Positions 48,874 to 61,600 of a stretch of DNA of 64,000 bases are shown here, in pieces; position 1 is the stretch's first letter; each line of letters starts with the position of its first letter. This DNA comes from Auanema rhodensis (Eukaryota > Nematoda > Chromadorea > Rhabditida > Rhabditidae): contig OZ059896.1 of NCBI GenBank assembly GCA_964057225.1, positions 20,766,501-20,830,500 on the forward strand, given 5' to 3'. The notes beneath the pieces were generated by a model. The model did no database searches, was not told the origin of the DNA, and saw only the letters and a list, made by a program, of their open reading frames with translations. The position numbers and the translations under genes are program-made.

Positions 48874-51800
48874 TTGAGAAACGCTTGATACAAAAATTAG
48901 TTATGATCGTTTGAAAAATGATGCATTAGTGTATGTTGAGTTTCCATGTACACTCAACATTGCTTCCAAAAACAGTTTGACAAAAATTTTTTCGAAAAAT
49001 TTCAAAATAATTTAGCAAAAAGTAGATATTTTCAGATTTCTTTTTTCAAGGCAAAGACGATGGACAATGTTATTCAACGAAAAAATTAATTCTTCAGGGT
49101 GAAAATCGAGGATATAAGTGTGAACTTATATCAGTTGATATCTCGGTGCATTTCTAAGCTAGCGCAAATCTGATAACACAGATCGACGCAGCTTAAAAAT
49201 CCGCATCGAATGCACTATACTTCATTGAGAAACGCTTAATACACAAATTAGTTATGATCGTTTGAAAAATGATGCATTAGTGTATGTTGAGTTTCCATGT
49301 ACACTCAACATTGCTTCCAAAAACAGTTTGACAAAAATTTTTTCGAAAAATTTCAAAATAATTTAGCAAAAAGTAGATGTTTTTAGATTTCTTTTTTCAA
49401 GGCAAAGACGATGGACAATGTTATTCAACGAAAAAATTAATTCTTCAGGGTGAAAATCGAGGATATAAGTGTGAACTTATATCAGTTGATATCTCGGTGC
49501 ATTTTTAAGCTAGCGCAAATCTGATAACACAGATCGACGCAGCTTAAAAATCCGCATCGAATGCACTATACTACATTGAGAAACGCTTAATACACAAATT
49601 AGTTATGATCGTTTGAAAAATGATGCATTAGTGTATGTTGAGTTTCCATGTACACTCAACATTGCTTCCAAAAACAGTTTGACAAAAATTTTTTCGAAAA
49701 ATTTCAAAATAATTTAGCAAAAAGTAGATGTTTTTAGATTTCTTTTTTCAAGGCAAAGACGATGGACAATGTTATTCAACGAAAAAATTAATTCTTCAGG
49801 GTGAAAATCGAGGATATAAGTGTGAACTTATATCAGTTGATATCTCGGTGCATTTTTAAGCTAGCGCAAATCTGATAACACAGATCGACGCAGCTTAAAA
49901 ATCCGCATCGAATGCACTATACTACATCAAGAAACGCTTGATACAAAAATTAGTTATGATCGTTTGAAAAATGATGCATTAGTGTATGTTGAGTTTCCAT
50001 GTACACTCAACATTGCTTCCAAAAACATTTTGACAAAAATTTTTTCGAAAAATTTCAAAATAATTTAGCAAGAAGTAGATGTTTTTAGATTTCTTTTTTC
50101 AAGGCAAAGACGATGGACAATGTTATTCAACGAAAAAATTAATTCTTCAGGGTGAAAATCGAGGATATAAGTGTGAACTTATATCAGTTGATATCTCGGT
50201 GCATTTTTAAGCTAGCGCAAATCTGATAACACAGATCGACGCAGCTTAAAAATCTGCATCGAATGCACTATACTACATCAAGAAACGCTTGATACAAAAA
50301 TTAGTTATGATCGTTTGAAAAATTATGCATTAGTGTATGTTGAGTTTCCATGTACACTCAACATTGCTTCCAAAAACATTTTGACAAAAATTTTTTCGAA
50401 AAATTTCAAAATAATTTAGCAAAAAGTAGATGTTTTTAGATTCCATTTTTCAAGGCAAAGACGATAGACAATGTTATTCAACGAAAAAATTAATTCTTCA
50501 GGGTGAAAATCGAGGATATAAGTGTGAACTTATATCAGTTGATATCTCGGTGCATTTTTAAGCTAGCGCAAATCTGATAACACAGATCGACGCAGCTTAA
50601 AAATCCACATCGAATGCACTATACTACATTGAGAAACGCTTGATACAAAAATTAGTTATGATCGTTTGAAAAATGATGCATTAGTGTATGTTGAGTTTCC
50701 ATGTACACTCAACATTGCTTCCAAAAACATTTTGACAAAAATTTTTTCGAAAAATTTCAAAATAATTTAGCAAAAAGTAGATGTTTTTAGATTCCTTTTT
50801 TCAAGGCAAAGACGATGGACAATGTTATTCAACGAAAAAATTAATTCTTCAGGGTGAAAATCGAGGATATAAGTGTGAACTTATATCAGTTGATATCTCG
50901 GTGCATTTTTAAGCTAGCGCAAATCTGATAACACAGATCGGCGCAGCTTAAAATCCGCATCGAATGCACTATACTACATTGAGAAACGCTTGATACAAAA
51001 ATTAGTTATGATCGTTTGAAAAATGATGCATTAGTGTATGTTGAGTTTCCATGTACACTCAACATTGCTTCCAAAAACATTTTGACAAAAATTTTTTCGA
51101 AAAATTTCAAAATAATTTAGCAAAAAGTAGATGTTTTTAGATTCCATTTTTCAAGGCAAAGACGATAGACAATGTTATTCAACGAAAAAATTAATTCTTC
51201 AGGGTGAAAATCGAGGATATAAGTGTGAACTTATATCAGTTGATATCTCGGTGCATTTTTAAGCTAGCGCAAATCTGATAACACAGATCGGCGCAGCTTA
51301 AAATCCGCATCGAATGCACTATACTACATTGAGAAACGCTTGATACAAAAATTAGTTATGATCGTTTGAAAAATGATGCATTAGTGTATGTTGAGTTTCC
51401 ATGTACACTCAACATTGCTTCCAAAAACATTTTGACAAAAATTTTTTCGAAAAATTTCAAAATAATTTAGCAAAAAGTAGATGTTTTTAGATTCCATTTT
51501 TCAAGGCAAAGACGATAGACAATGTTATTCAACGAAAAAATTAATTCTTCAGGGTGAAAATCGAGGATATAAGTGTGAACTTATATCAGTTGATATCTCG
51601 GTGCATTTTTAAGCTAGCGCAAATCTGATAACACAGATCGACGCAGCTTAAAAATCTGCATCGAATGCACTATACTACATCAAGAAACGCTTGATACAAA
51701 AATTAGTTATGATCGTTTGAAAAATGATGCATTAGTGTATGTTGAGTTTCCATGTACACTCAACATTGCTTCCAAAAACATTTTGACAAAAATTTTTTCG

Positions 51801-54800
51801 AAAAATTTCAAAATAATTTAGCAAAAAGTAGATGTTTTTAGATTCCATTTTTCAAGGCAAAGACGATGGACAATGTTATTCAACGAAAACATTAATTCTT
51901 CAGGGTGAAAATCGAGGATATAAGTGTGAACTTATATCAGTTGATATCTCGGTGCATTTTTAAGCTAGCGCAAATCTGATAACACAGATCGGCGCAGCTT
52001 AAAATCCGCATCGAATGCACTATACTACATTGAGAAACGCTCGATACAAAAATTAGTTATGATCGTTTGAAAAATGATGCATTAGTGTATGTTGAGTTTC
52101 CATGTACACTCAACATTGCTTCCAAAAACAGTTTGACAAAAATTTTTTCGAAAAATTTCAAAATAATTTAGCAAAAAGTAGATGTTTTTAGATTCCATTT
52201 TTCAAGGCAAAGACGATAGACAATGTTATTCAACGAAAAAATTAATTCTTCAGGGTGAAAATCGAGGATATAAGTGTGAACTTATATCAGTTGATATCTC
52301 GGTGCATTTTTAAGCTAGCGCAAATCTGATAACACAGATCGACGCAGCTTAAAAATCCACATCGAATGCACTATACTACATTGAGAAACGCTTGATACAA
52401 AAATTAGTTATGATCGTTTGAAAAATGATGCATTAGTGTATGTTGAGTTTCCATGTACACTCAACATTGCTTCCAAAAACATTTTGACAAAAATTTTTTC
52501 GAAAAATTTCAAAATAATTTAGCAAAAAGTAGATGTTTTTAGATTCCTTTTTTCAAGGCAAAGACGATGGACAATGTTATTCAACGAAAAAATTAATTCT
52601 TCAGGGTGAAAATCGAGGATATAAGTGTGAACTTATATCAGTTGATATCTCGGTGCATTTTTAAGCTAGCGCAAATCTGATAACACAGATCGGCGCAGCT
52701 TAAAATCCGCATCGAATGCACTATACTACATTGAGAAACGCTTGATACAAAAATTAGTTATGATCGTTTGAAAAATGATGCATTAGTGTATGTTGAGTTT
52801 CCATGTACACTCAACATTGCTTCCAAAAACATTTTGACAAAAATTTTTTCGAAAAATTTCAAAATAATTTAGCAAAAAGTAGATGTTTTTAGATTCCATT
52901 TTTCAAGGCAAAGACGATAGACAATGTTATTCAACGAAAAAATTAATTCTTCAGGGTGAAAATCGAGGATATAAGTGTGAACTTATATCAGTTGATATCT
53001 CGGTGCATTTTTAAGCTAGCGCAAATCTGATAACACAGATCGACGCAGCTTAAAAATCTGCATCGAATGCACTATACTACATCAAGAAACGCTTGATACA
53101 AAAATTAGTTATGATCGTTTGAAAAATGATGCATTAGTGTATGTTGAGTTTCCATGTACACTCAACATTGCTTCCAAAAACATTTTGACAAAAATTTTTT
53201 CGAAAAATTTCAAAATAATTTAGCAAAAAGTAGATGTTTTTAGATTCCATTTTTCAAGGCAAAGACGATAGACAATGTTATTCAACGAAAAAATTAATTC
53301 TTCAGGGTGAAAATCGAGGATATATGTGTGAACTTATATCAGTTGATATCTCGGTGCATTTTTAAGCTAGCGCAAATCTGATAACACAGATCGACGCAGC
53401 TTAAAAATCCACATCGAATGCACTATACTACATTGAGAAACGCTTGATACAAAAATTAGTTATGATCGTTTGAAAAATGATGCATTAGTGTATGTTGAGT
53501 TTCCATGTACACTCAACATTGCTTCCAAAAACATTTTGACAAAAATTTTTTCGAAAAATTTCAAAATAATTTAGCAAAAAGTAGATGTTTTTAGATTCCA
53601 TTTTTCAAGGCAAAGACGATAGACAATGTTATTCAACGAAAAAATTAATTCTTCAGGGTGAAAATCGAGGATATAAGTGTGAACTTATATCAGTTGATAT
53701 CTCGGTGCATTTTTAAGCTAGCGCAAATCTGATAACACAAATCGACGCAGCTTAAAAATCCGCATCGAATGCACTATACTACATTGAGAAACGCTTGATA
53801 CAAAAATTAGTTATGATCGTTTGAAAAATGATGCATTAGTGTATGTTGAGTTTCCATGTACACTCAACATTGCTTCCAAAAACATTTTGACAAAAATTTT
53901 TTCGAAAAATTTCAAAATAATTTAGCAAAAAGTAGATGTTTTTAGATTCCATTTTTCAAGGCGAAGACGATAGACAATGTTATTCAACGAAAAAATTAAT
54001 TCTTCAGGGTGAAAATCGAGGATATAAGTGTGAACTTATATCAGTTGATATCTCGGTGCATTTTTAAGCTAGCGCAAATCTGATAACACAGATCGACGCA
54101 GCTTAAAAATCCACATCGAATGCACTATACTACATTGAGAAACGCTTGATACAAAAATTAGTTATGATCGTTTGAAAAATGATGCATTAGTGTATGTTGA
54201 GTTTCCATGTACACTCAACATTGCTTCCAAAAACATTTTGACAAAAATTTTTTCGAAAAATTTCAAAATAATTTAGCAAAAAGTAGATGTTTTTAGATTC
54301 CTTTTTTCAAGGCAAAGACGATGGACAATGTTATTCAACGAAAAAATTAATTCTTCAGGGTGAAAATCGAGGATATAAGTGTGAACTTATATCAGTTGAT
54401 ATCTCGGTGCATTTTTAAGCTAGCGCAAATCTGATAACACAAATCGACGCAGCTTAAAAATCCGCATCGAATGCACTATACTACATTGAGAAACGCTTGA
54501 TACAAAAATTAGTTATGATCGTTTGAAAAATGATGCATTAGTGTATGTTGAGTTTCCATGTACACTCAACATTGCTTCCAAAAACATTTTGACAAAAATT
54601 TTTTCGAAAAATTTCAAAATAATTTAGCAAAAAGTAGATGTTTTCAGATTCCATTTTTCAAGACAAAGACGATAGACAATGTTATTCAACGAAAAAATTA
54701 ATTCTTCAGGGTGAAAATCGAGGATATATGTGTGAACTTATATCAGTTGATATCTCGGTGCATTTTTAAGCTAGCGCAAATCTGATAACACAGATCGACG

Positions 54801-54836
54801 CAGCTTAAAAATCCACATCGAATACACTATACCACA
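48874..54836. repeat. 17-mer higher-order repeat, second copy (5963 bp)
   Basis: Unit starts: 48874, 49225, 49576, 49927, 50278, 50629, 50979, 51329, 51680, 52030, 52381, 52731, 53082, 53433, 53784, 54135, 54486. From 49576 to 54485 it follows 43614-48523 at a constant offset of 5962 bp, so each private mark falls in the corresponding monomer. It lacks the monomer equivalent to 43263. AGATATTTTCAG at the first unit differs from AGATATTTTTAG in the first copy. The final unit (54486) has AATACACTATACCAC at its end, a mark it shares with 57292 downstream rather than with 48524. Confidence 0.92.
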
Positions 54837-57800
54837 TTGAGAAACGCTTGATACAAAAATTAGTTATGATCGTTTGAAAAATGATGCATTAGTGTATGTT
54901 GAGTTTCCATGTACACTCAACATTGCTTCCAAAAACATTTTGACAAAAATTTTTTCGAAAAATTTCAAAATAATTTAGCAAAAAGTAGATGTTTTTAGAT
55001 TCCTTTTTTCAAGGCAAAGACGATGGACAATGTTATTCAACGAAAAAATTAATTCTTCAGGGTGAAAATCGAGGATATAAGTGTGAACTTATATCAGTTG
55101 ATATCTCGGTGCATTTTTAAGCTAGCGCAAATCTGATAACACAGATCGGAGCAGCTTAAAATCCGCATCGAATGCACTATACTACATTGAGAAACGCTCG
55201 ATACAAAAATTAGTTATGATCGTTTGAAAAATGATGCATTAGTGTATGTTGAGTTTCCATGTACACTCAACATTGCTTCCAAAAACAGTTTGACAAAAAT
55301 TTTTTCGAAAAATTTCAAAATAATTTAGCAAAAAGTAGATGTTTTTAGATTCCCTTTTTCAAGGCAAAGACGATAGACAATGTTATTCAACGAAAAAATT
55401 AATTCTTCAGGGTGAAAATCGAGGATATAAGTGTGAACTTATATCAGTTGATATCTCGGTGCATTTTTAAGCTAGCGCAAATCTGATAACACAGATCGAC
55501 GCAGCTTAAAAATCCGCAACGAATGCACTATACTACATCAAGAAACGCTTGATACGAAAATTAGTTATGATCGTTTGAAAAATGATGCATTAGTGTATGT
55601 TGAGTTTCCATGTACACTCAACATTGCTTCCAAAAACATTTTGACAAAAATTTTTTCGAAAAATTTCAAGATAATTTAGCAAAAAGTAGATGTTTTTAGA
55701 TTCCATTTTTCAAGGCAAAGACGATAGACAATGTTATTCAACGAAAAAATTAATTCTTCAGGGTGAAAATCGAGGATATAAGTGTGAACTTATATCAGTT
55801 GATATCTCGGTGCATTTTTAAGCTAGCGCAAATCTGATAACACAGATCGACGCAGCTTAAAAATCCACATCGAATGCACTATACTACATTGAGAAACGCT
55901 TGATACAAAAATTAGTTATGATCGTTTGAAAAATGATGCATTAGTGTATGTTGAGTTTCCATGTACACTCAACATTGCTTCCAAAAACATTTTGACAAAA
56001 ATTTTTTCGAAAAATTTCAAAATAATTTAGCAAAAAGTAGATGTTTTTAGATTCCTTTTTTCAAGGCAAAGACGATGGACAATGTTATTCAACGAAAAAA
56101 TTAATTCTTCAGGGTGAAAATCGAGGATATAAGTGTGAACTTATATCAGTTGATATCTCGGTGCATTTTTAAGCTAGCGCAAATCTGATAACACAGATCG
56201 GAGCAGCTTAAAATCCGCATCGAATGCACTATACTACATTGAGAAACGCTCGATACAAAAATTAGTTATGATCGTTTGAAAAATGATGCATTAGTGTATG
56301 TTGAGTTTCCATGTACACTCAACATTGCTTCCAAAAACAGTTTGACAAAAATTTTTTCGAAAAATTTCAAAATAATTTAGCAAAAAGTAGATGTTTTTAG
56401 ATTCCCTTTTTCAAGGCAAAGACGATAGACAATGTTATTCAACGAAAAAATTAATTCTTCAGGGTGAAAATCGAGGATATAAGTGTGAACTTATATCAGT
56501 TGATATCTCGGTGCATTTTTAAGCTAGCGCAAATCTGATAACACAGATCGACGCAGCTTAAAAATCCGCAACGAATGCACTATACTACATCAAGAAACGC
56601 TTGATACGAAAATTAGTTATGATCGTTTGAAAAATGATGCATTAGTGTATGTTGAGTTTCCATGTACACTCAACATTGCTTCCAAAAACATTTTGACAAA
56701 AATTTTTTCGAAAAATTTCAAAATAATTTAGCAAAAAGTAGATGTTTTTAGATTCCATTTTTCAAGGCAAAGACGATAGACAATGTTATTCAACGAAAAA
56801 ATTAATTCTTTAGGGTGAAAATCGAGGATATAAGTGTGAACTTATATCAGTTGATATCTCGGTGCATTTTTAAGCTAGCGCAAATCTGATAACACAGATC
56901 GACGCAGCTTAAAAATCCACATCGAATGCACTATACTACATTGAGAAACGCTTGATACAAAAATTAGTTATGATCGTTTGAAAAATGATGCATTAGTGTA
57001 TGTTGAGTTTCCATGTACACTCAACATTGCTTCCAAAAACATTTTGACAAAAATTTTTTCGAAAAATTTCAAAATAATTTAGCAAAAAGTAGATGTTTTT
57101 AGATTCCTTTTTTCAAGGCAAAGACGATGGACAATGTTATTCAACGAAAAAATTAATTCTTCAGGGTGAAAATCGAGGATATAAGTGTGAACTTATATCA
57201 GTTGATATCTCGGTGCATTTTTAAGCTAGCGCAAATCTGATAACACAAATCGACGCAGCTTAAAAATCCGCATCGAATGCACTATACTACATTGAGAAAC
57301 GCTTGATACAAAAATTAGTTATGATCGTTTGAAAAATGATGCATTAGTGTATGTTGAGTTTCCATGTACACTCAACATTGCTTCCAAAAACATTTTGACA
57401 AAAATTTTTTCGAAAAATTTCAAAATAATTTAGCAAAAAGTAGATGTTTTCAGATTCCATTTTTCAAGGCAAAGACGATAGACAATGTTATTCAACGAAA
57501 AAATTAATTCTTCAGGGTGAAAATCGAGGATATATGTGTGAACTTATATCAGTTGATATCTCGGTGCATTTTTAAGCTAGCGCAAATCTGATAACACAGA
57601 TCGACGCAGCTTAAAAATCCACATCGAATACACTATACCACATTGAGAAACGCTTGATACAAAAATTAGTTATGATCGTTTGAAAAATGATGCATTAGTG
57701 TATGTTGAGTTTCCATGTACACTCAACATTGCTTCCAAAAACATTTTGACAAAAATTTTTTCGAAAAATTTCAAAATAATTTAGCAAAAAGTAGATGTTT

Positions 57801-58694
57801 TTAGATTCCTTTTTTCAAGGCAAAGACGATGGACAATGTTATTCAACGAAAAAATTAATTCTTCAGGGTGAAAATCGAGGATATAAGTGTGAACTTATAT
57901 CAGTTGATATCTCGGTGCATTTTTAAGCTAGCGCAAATCTGATAACACAGATCGGAGCAGCTTAAAATCCGCATCGAATGCACTATACTACATTGAGAAA
58001 CGCTCGATACAAAAATTAGTTATGATCGTTTGAAAAATGATGCATTAGTGTATGTTGAGTTTCCATGTACACTCAACATTGCTTCCAAAAACAGTTTGAC
58101 AAAAATTTTTTCGAAAAATTTCAAAATAATTTAGCAAAAAGTAGATGTTTTTAGATTCCCTTTTTCAAGGCAAAGACGATAGACAATGTTATTCAACGAA
58201 AAAATTAATTCTTCAGGGTGAAAATCGAGGATATAAGTGTGAACTTATATCAGTTGATATCTCGGTGCATTTTTAAGCTAGCGCAAATCTGATAACACAG
58301 ATCGACGCAGCTTAAAAATCCGCAACGAATGCACTATACTACATCAAGAAACGCTTGATACGAAAATTAGTTATGATCGTTTGAAAAATGATGCATTAGT
58401 GTATGTTGAGTTTCCATGTACACTCAACATTGCTTCCAAAAACATTTTGACAAAAATTTTTTCGAAAAATTTCAAAATAATTTAGCAAAAAGTAGATGTT
58501 TTTAGATTCCTTTTTTTAAGGCAAAGACGATGGACAATGTTATTCAACGAAAAAATTAATTCTTCAGGGTGAAAATCGAGGATATAAGTGTGAACTTATA
58601 TCAGTTGATATCTCGGTGCATTTTTAAGCTAGCGCAAATCTGATAACACAGATCGACGCAGCTTAAAAATCTGCATCGAATGCACTATACTACA
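54837..58694. repeat. Array segment L: 11 monomers with 3-mer and 8-mer repeats
   Basis: Unit starts: 54837, 55187, 55538, 55889, 56239, 56590, 56941, 57292, 57643, 57993, 58344; those at 54837, 55889 and 57643 are 350 bp. A 3-mer (ATTCCTT with ATCGGAGCAG; CGCTCGATAC with ATTCCCT and CGCAACG; TCAAG with GATACGAAAA) starts at 54837, 55889 and 57643. The first two are 1052 bp apart and the third is 2806 bp from the first. The preceding pair 54135 and 54486 returns as 56941 and 57292 at the same 2806-bp offset, with GTTTTCAG and AATACACTATACCAC. The last unit, 58344, keeps the GATACGAAAA head but has ATTCCTTTTTTTAAG/ATGGAC and TCTGC. Confidence 0.9.
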
Positions 58695-61600
58695 TCAAGA
58701 AACGCTTGATACAAAAATTAGTTATGATCGTTTGAAAAATGATGCATTAGTGTATGTTGAGTTTCCATGTACACTCAACATTGCTTCCAAAAACATTTTG
58801 ACAAAAATTTTTTCGAAAAATTTCAAAATAATTTAGCAAAAAGTAGATGTTTTTAGATTCCATTTTTCAAGGCAAAGACGATAGACAATGTTATTCAACG
58901 AAAAAATTAATTCTTCAGGGTGAAAATCGAGGATATAAGTGTGAACTTATATCAGTTGATATCTCGGTGCATTTTTAAGCTAGCGCAAATCTGATAACAC
59001 AAATCGACGCAGCTTAAAAATCCGCATCGAATGCACTATACTACATTGAGAAACGCTTGATACAAAAATTAGTTATGATCGTTTGAAAAATGATGCATTA
59101 GTGTATGTTGAGTTTCCATGTACACTCAACATTGCTTCCAAAAACATTTTGACAAAAATTTTTTCGAAAAATTTCAAAATAATTTAGCAAAAAGTAGATG
59201 TTTTTAGATTCCATTTTTCAAGGCAAAGACGATGGACAATGTTATTCAACGAAAAAATTAATTCTTCAGGGTGAAAATCGAGGATATAAGTGTGAACTTA
59301 TATCAGTTGATATCTCGGTGCATTTTTAAGCTAGCGCAAATCTGATAACACAGATCGACGCAGCTTAAAAATCTGCATCGAATGCACTATACTACATCAA
59401 AAAACGCTTGATACAAAAATTAGTTATGATCGTTTGAAAAATGATGCATTAGTGTATGTTGAGTTTCCATGTACACTCAACATTGCTTCCAAAAACATTT
59501 TGACAAAAATTTTTTCGAAAAATTTCAAAATAATTTAGCAAAAAGTAGATGTTTTTAGATTCCATTTTTCAAGGCAAAGACGATAGACAATGTTATTCAA
59601 CGAAAAAATTAATTCTTCAGGGTGAAAATCGAGGATATAAGTGTGAACTTATATCAGTTGATATCTCGGTGCATTTTTAAGCTAGCGCAAATCTGATAAC
59701 ACAGATCGACGCAGCTTAAAAATCCACATCGAATGCACTATACTACATTGAGAAACGCTTGATACAAAAATTAGTTATGATCGTTTGAAAAATGATGCAT
59801 TAGTGTATGTTGAGTTTCCATGTACACTCAACATTGCATCCAAAAACATTTTGACAAAAATTTTTTCGAAAAATTTCAAAATAATTTAGCAAAAAGTAGA
59901 TGTTTTTAGATTCCATTTTTCAAGGCAAAGACGATAGACAATGTTATTCAACGAAAAAATTAATTCTTCAGGGTGAAAATCGAGGATATAAGTGTGAACT
60001 TATATCAGTTGATATCTCGGTGCATTTTTAAGCTAGCGCAAATCTGATAACACAGATCGACGCAGCTTAAAAATCTGCATCGAATGCACTATACTACATC
60101 AAGAAACGCTTGATACAAAAATTAGTTATGATCGTTTGAAAAATGATGCATTAGTGTATGTTGAGTTTCCATGTACACTCAACATTGCTTCCAAAAACAT
60201 TTTGACAAAAATTTTTTCGAAAAATTTCAAAATAATTTAGCAAAAAGTAGATGTTTTTAGATTCCATTTTTCAAGGCAAAGACGATAGACAATGTTATTC
60301 AACGAAAAAATTAATTCTTCAGGGTGAAAATCGAGGATATATGTGTGAACTTATATCAGTTGATATCTCGGTGCATTTTTAAGCTAGCGCAAATCTGATA
60401 ACACAGATCGACGCAGCTTAAAAATCCACATCGAATGCACTATACTACATTGAGAAACGCTTGATACAAAAATTAGTTATGATCGTTTGAAAAATGATGC
60501 ATTAGTGTATGTTGAGTTTCCATGTACACTCAACATTGCTTCCAAAAACATTTTGACAAAAATTTTTTCGAAAAATTTCAAAATAATTTAGCAAAAAGTA
60601 GATGTTTTTAGATTCCATTTTTCAAGGCAAAGACGATAGACAATGTTATTCAACGAAAAAATTAATTCTTCAGGGTGAAAATCGAGGATATAAGTGTGAA
60701 CTTATATCAGTTGATATCTCGGTGCATTTTTAAGCTAGCGCAAATCTGATAACACAGATCGACGCAGCTTAAAAATCCACATCGAATGCACTATACTACA
60801 TTGAGAAACGCTTGATACAAAAATTAGTTATGATCGTTTGAAAAATGATGCATTAGTGTATGTTGAGTTTCCATGTACACTCAACATTGCTTCCAAAAAC
60901 ATTTTGACAAAAATTTTTTCGAAAAATTTCAAAATAATTTAGCAAAAAGTAGATGTTTTTAGATTCCTTTTTTCAAGGCAAAGACGATGGACAATGTTAT
61001 TCAACGAAAAAATTAATTCTTCAGGGTGAAAATCGAGGATATAAGTGTGAACTTATATCAGTTGATATCTCGGTGCATTTTTAAGCTAGCGCAAATCTGA
61101 TAACACAGATCGGCGCAGCTTAAAATCCGCATCGAATGCACTATACTACATTGAGAAACGCTTGATACAAAAATTAGTTATGATCGTTTGAAAAATGATG
61201 CATTAGTGTATGTTGAGTTTCCATGTACACTCAACATTGCATCCAAAAACATTTTGACAAAAATTTTTTCGAAAAATTTCAAAATAATTTAGCAAAAAGT
61301 AGATGTTTTTAGATTCCATTTTTCAAGGCAAAGACGATAGACAATGTTATTCAACGAAAAAATTAATTCTTCAGGGTGAAAATCGAGGATATAAGTGTGA
61401 ACTTATATCAGTTGATATCTCGGTGCATTTTTAAGCTAGCGCAAATCTGATAACACAGATCGACGCAGCTTAAAAATCTGCATCGAATGCACTATACTAC
61501 ATCAAGAAACGCTTGATACAAAAATTAGTTATGATCGTTTGAAAAATGATGCATTAGTGTATGTTGAGTTTCCATGTACACTCAACATTGCTTCCAAAAA

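Noticed and set aside
42561-54836. Assembly duplication rather than a real 18-mer/17-mer repeat
   Set aside because: The copies differ by a whole monomer, by the tail of the last unit and by several single-base changes, which a collapsed or doubled contig would not produce. Raw-read confirmation was not possible here.
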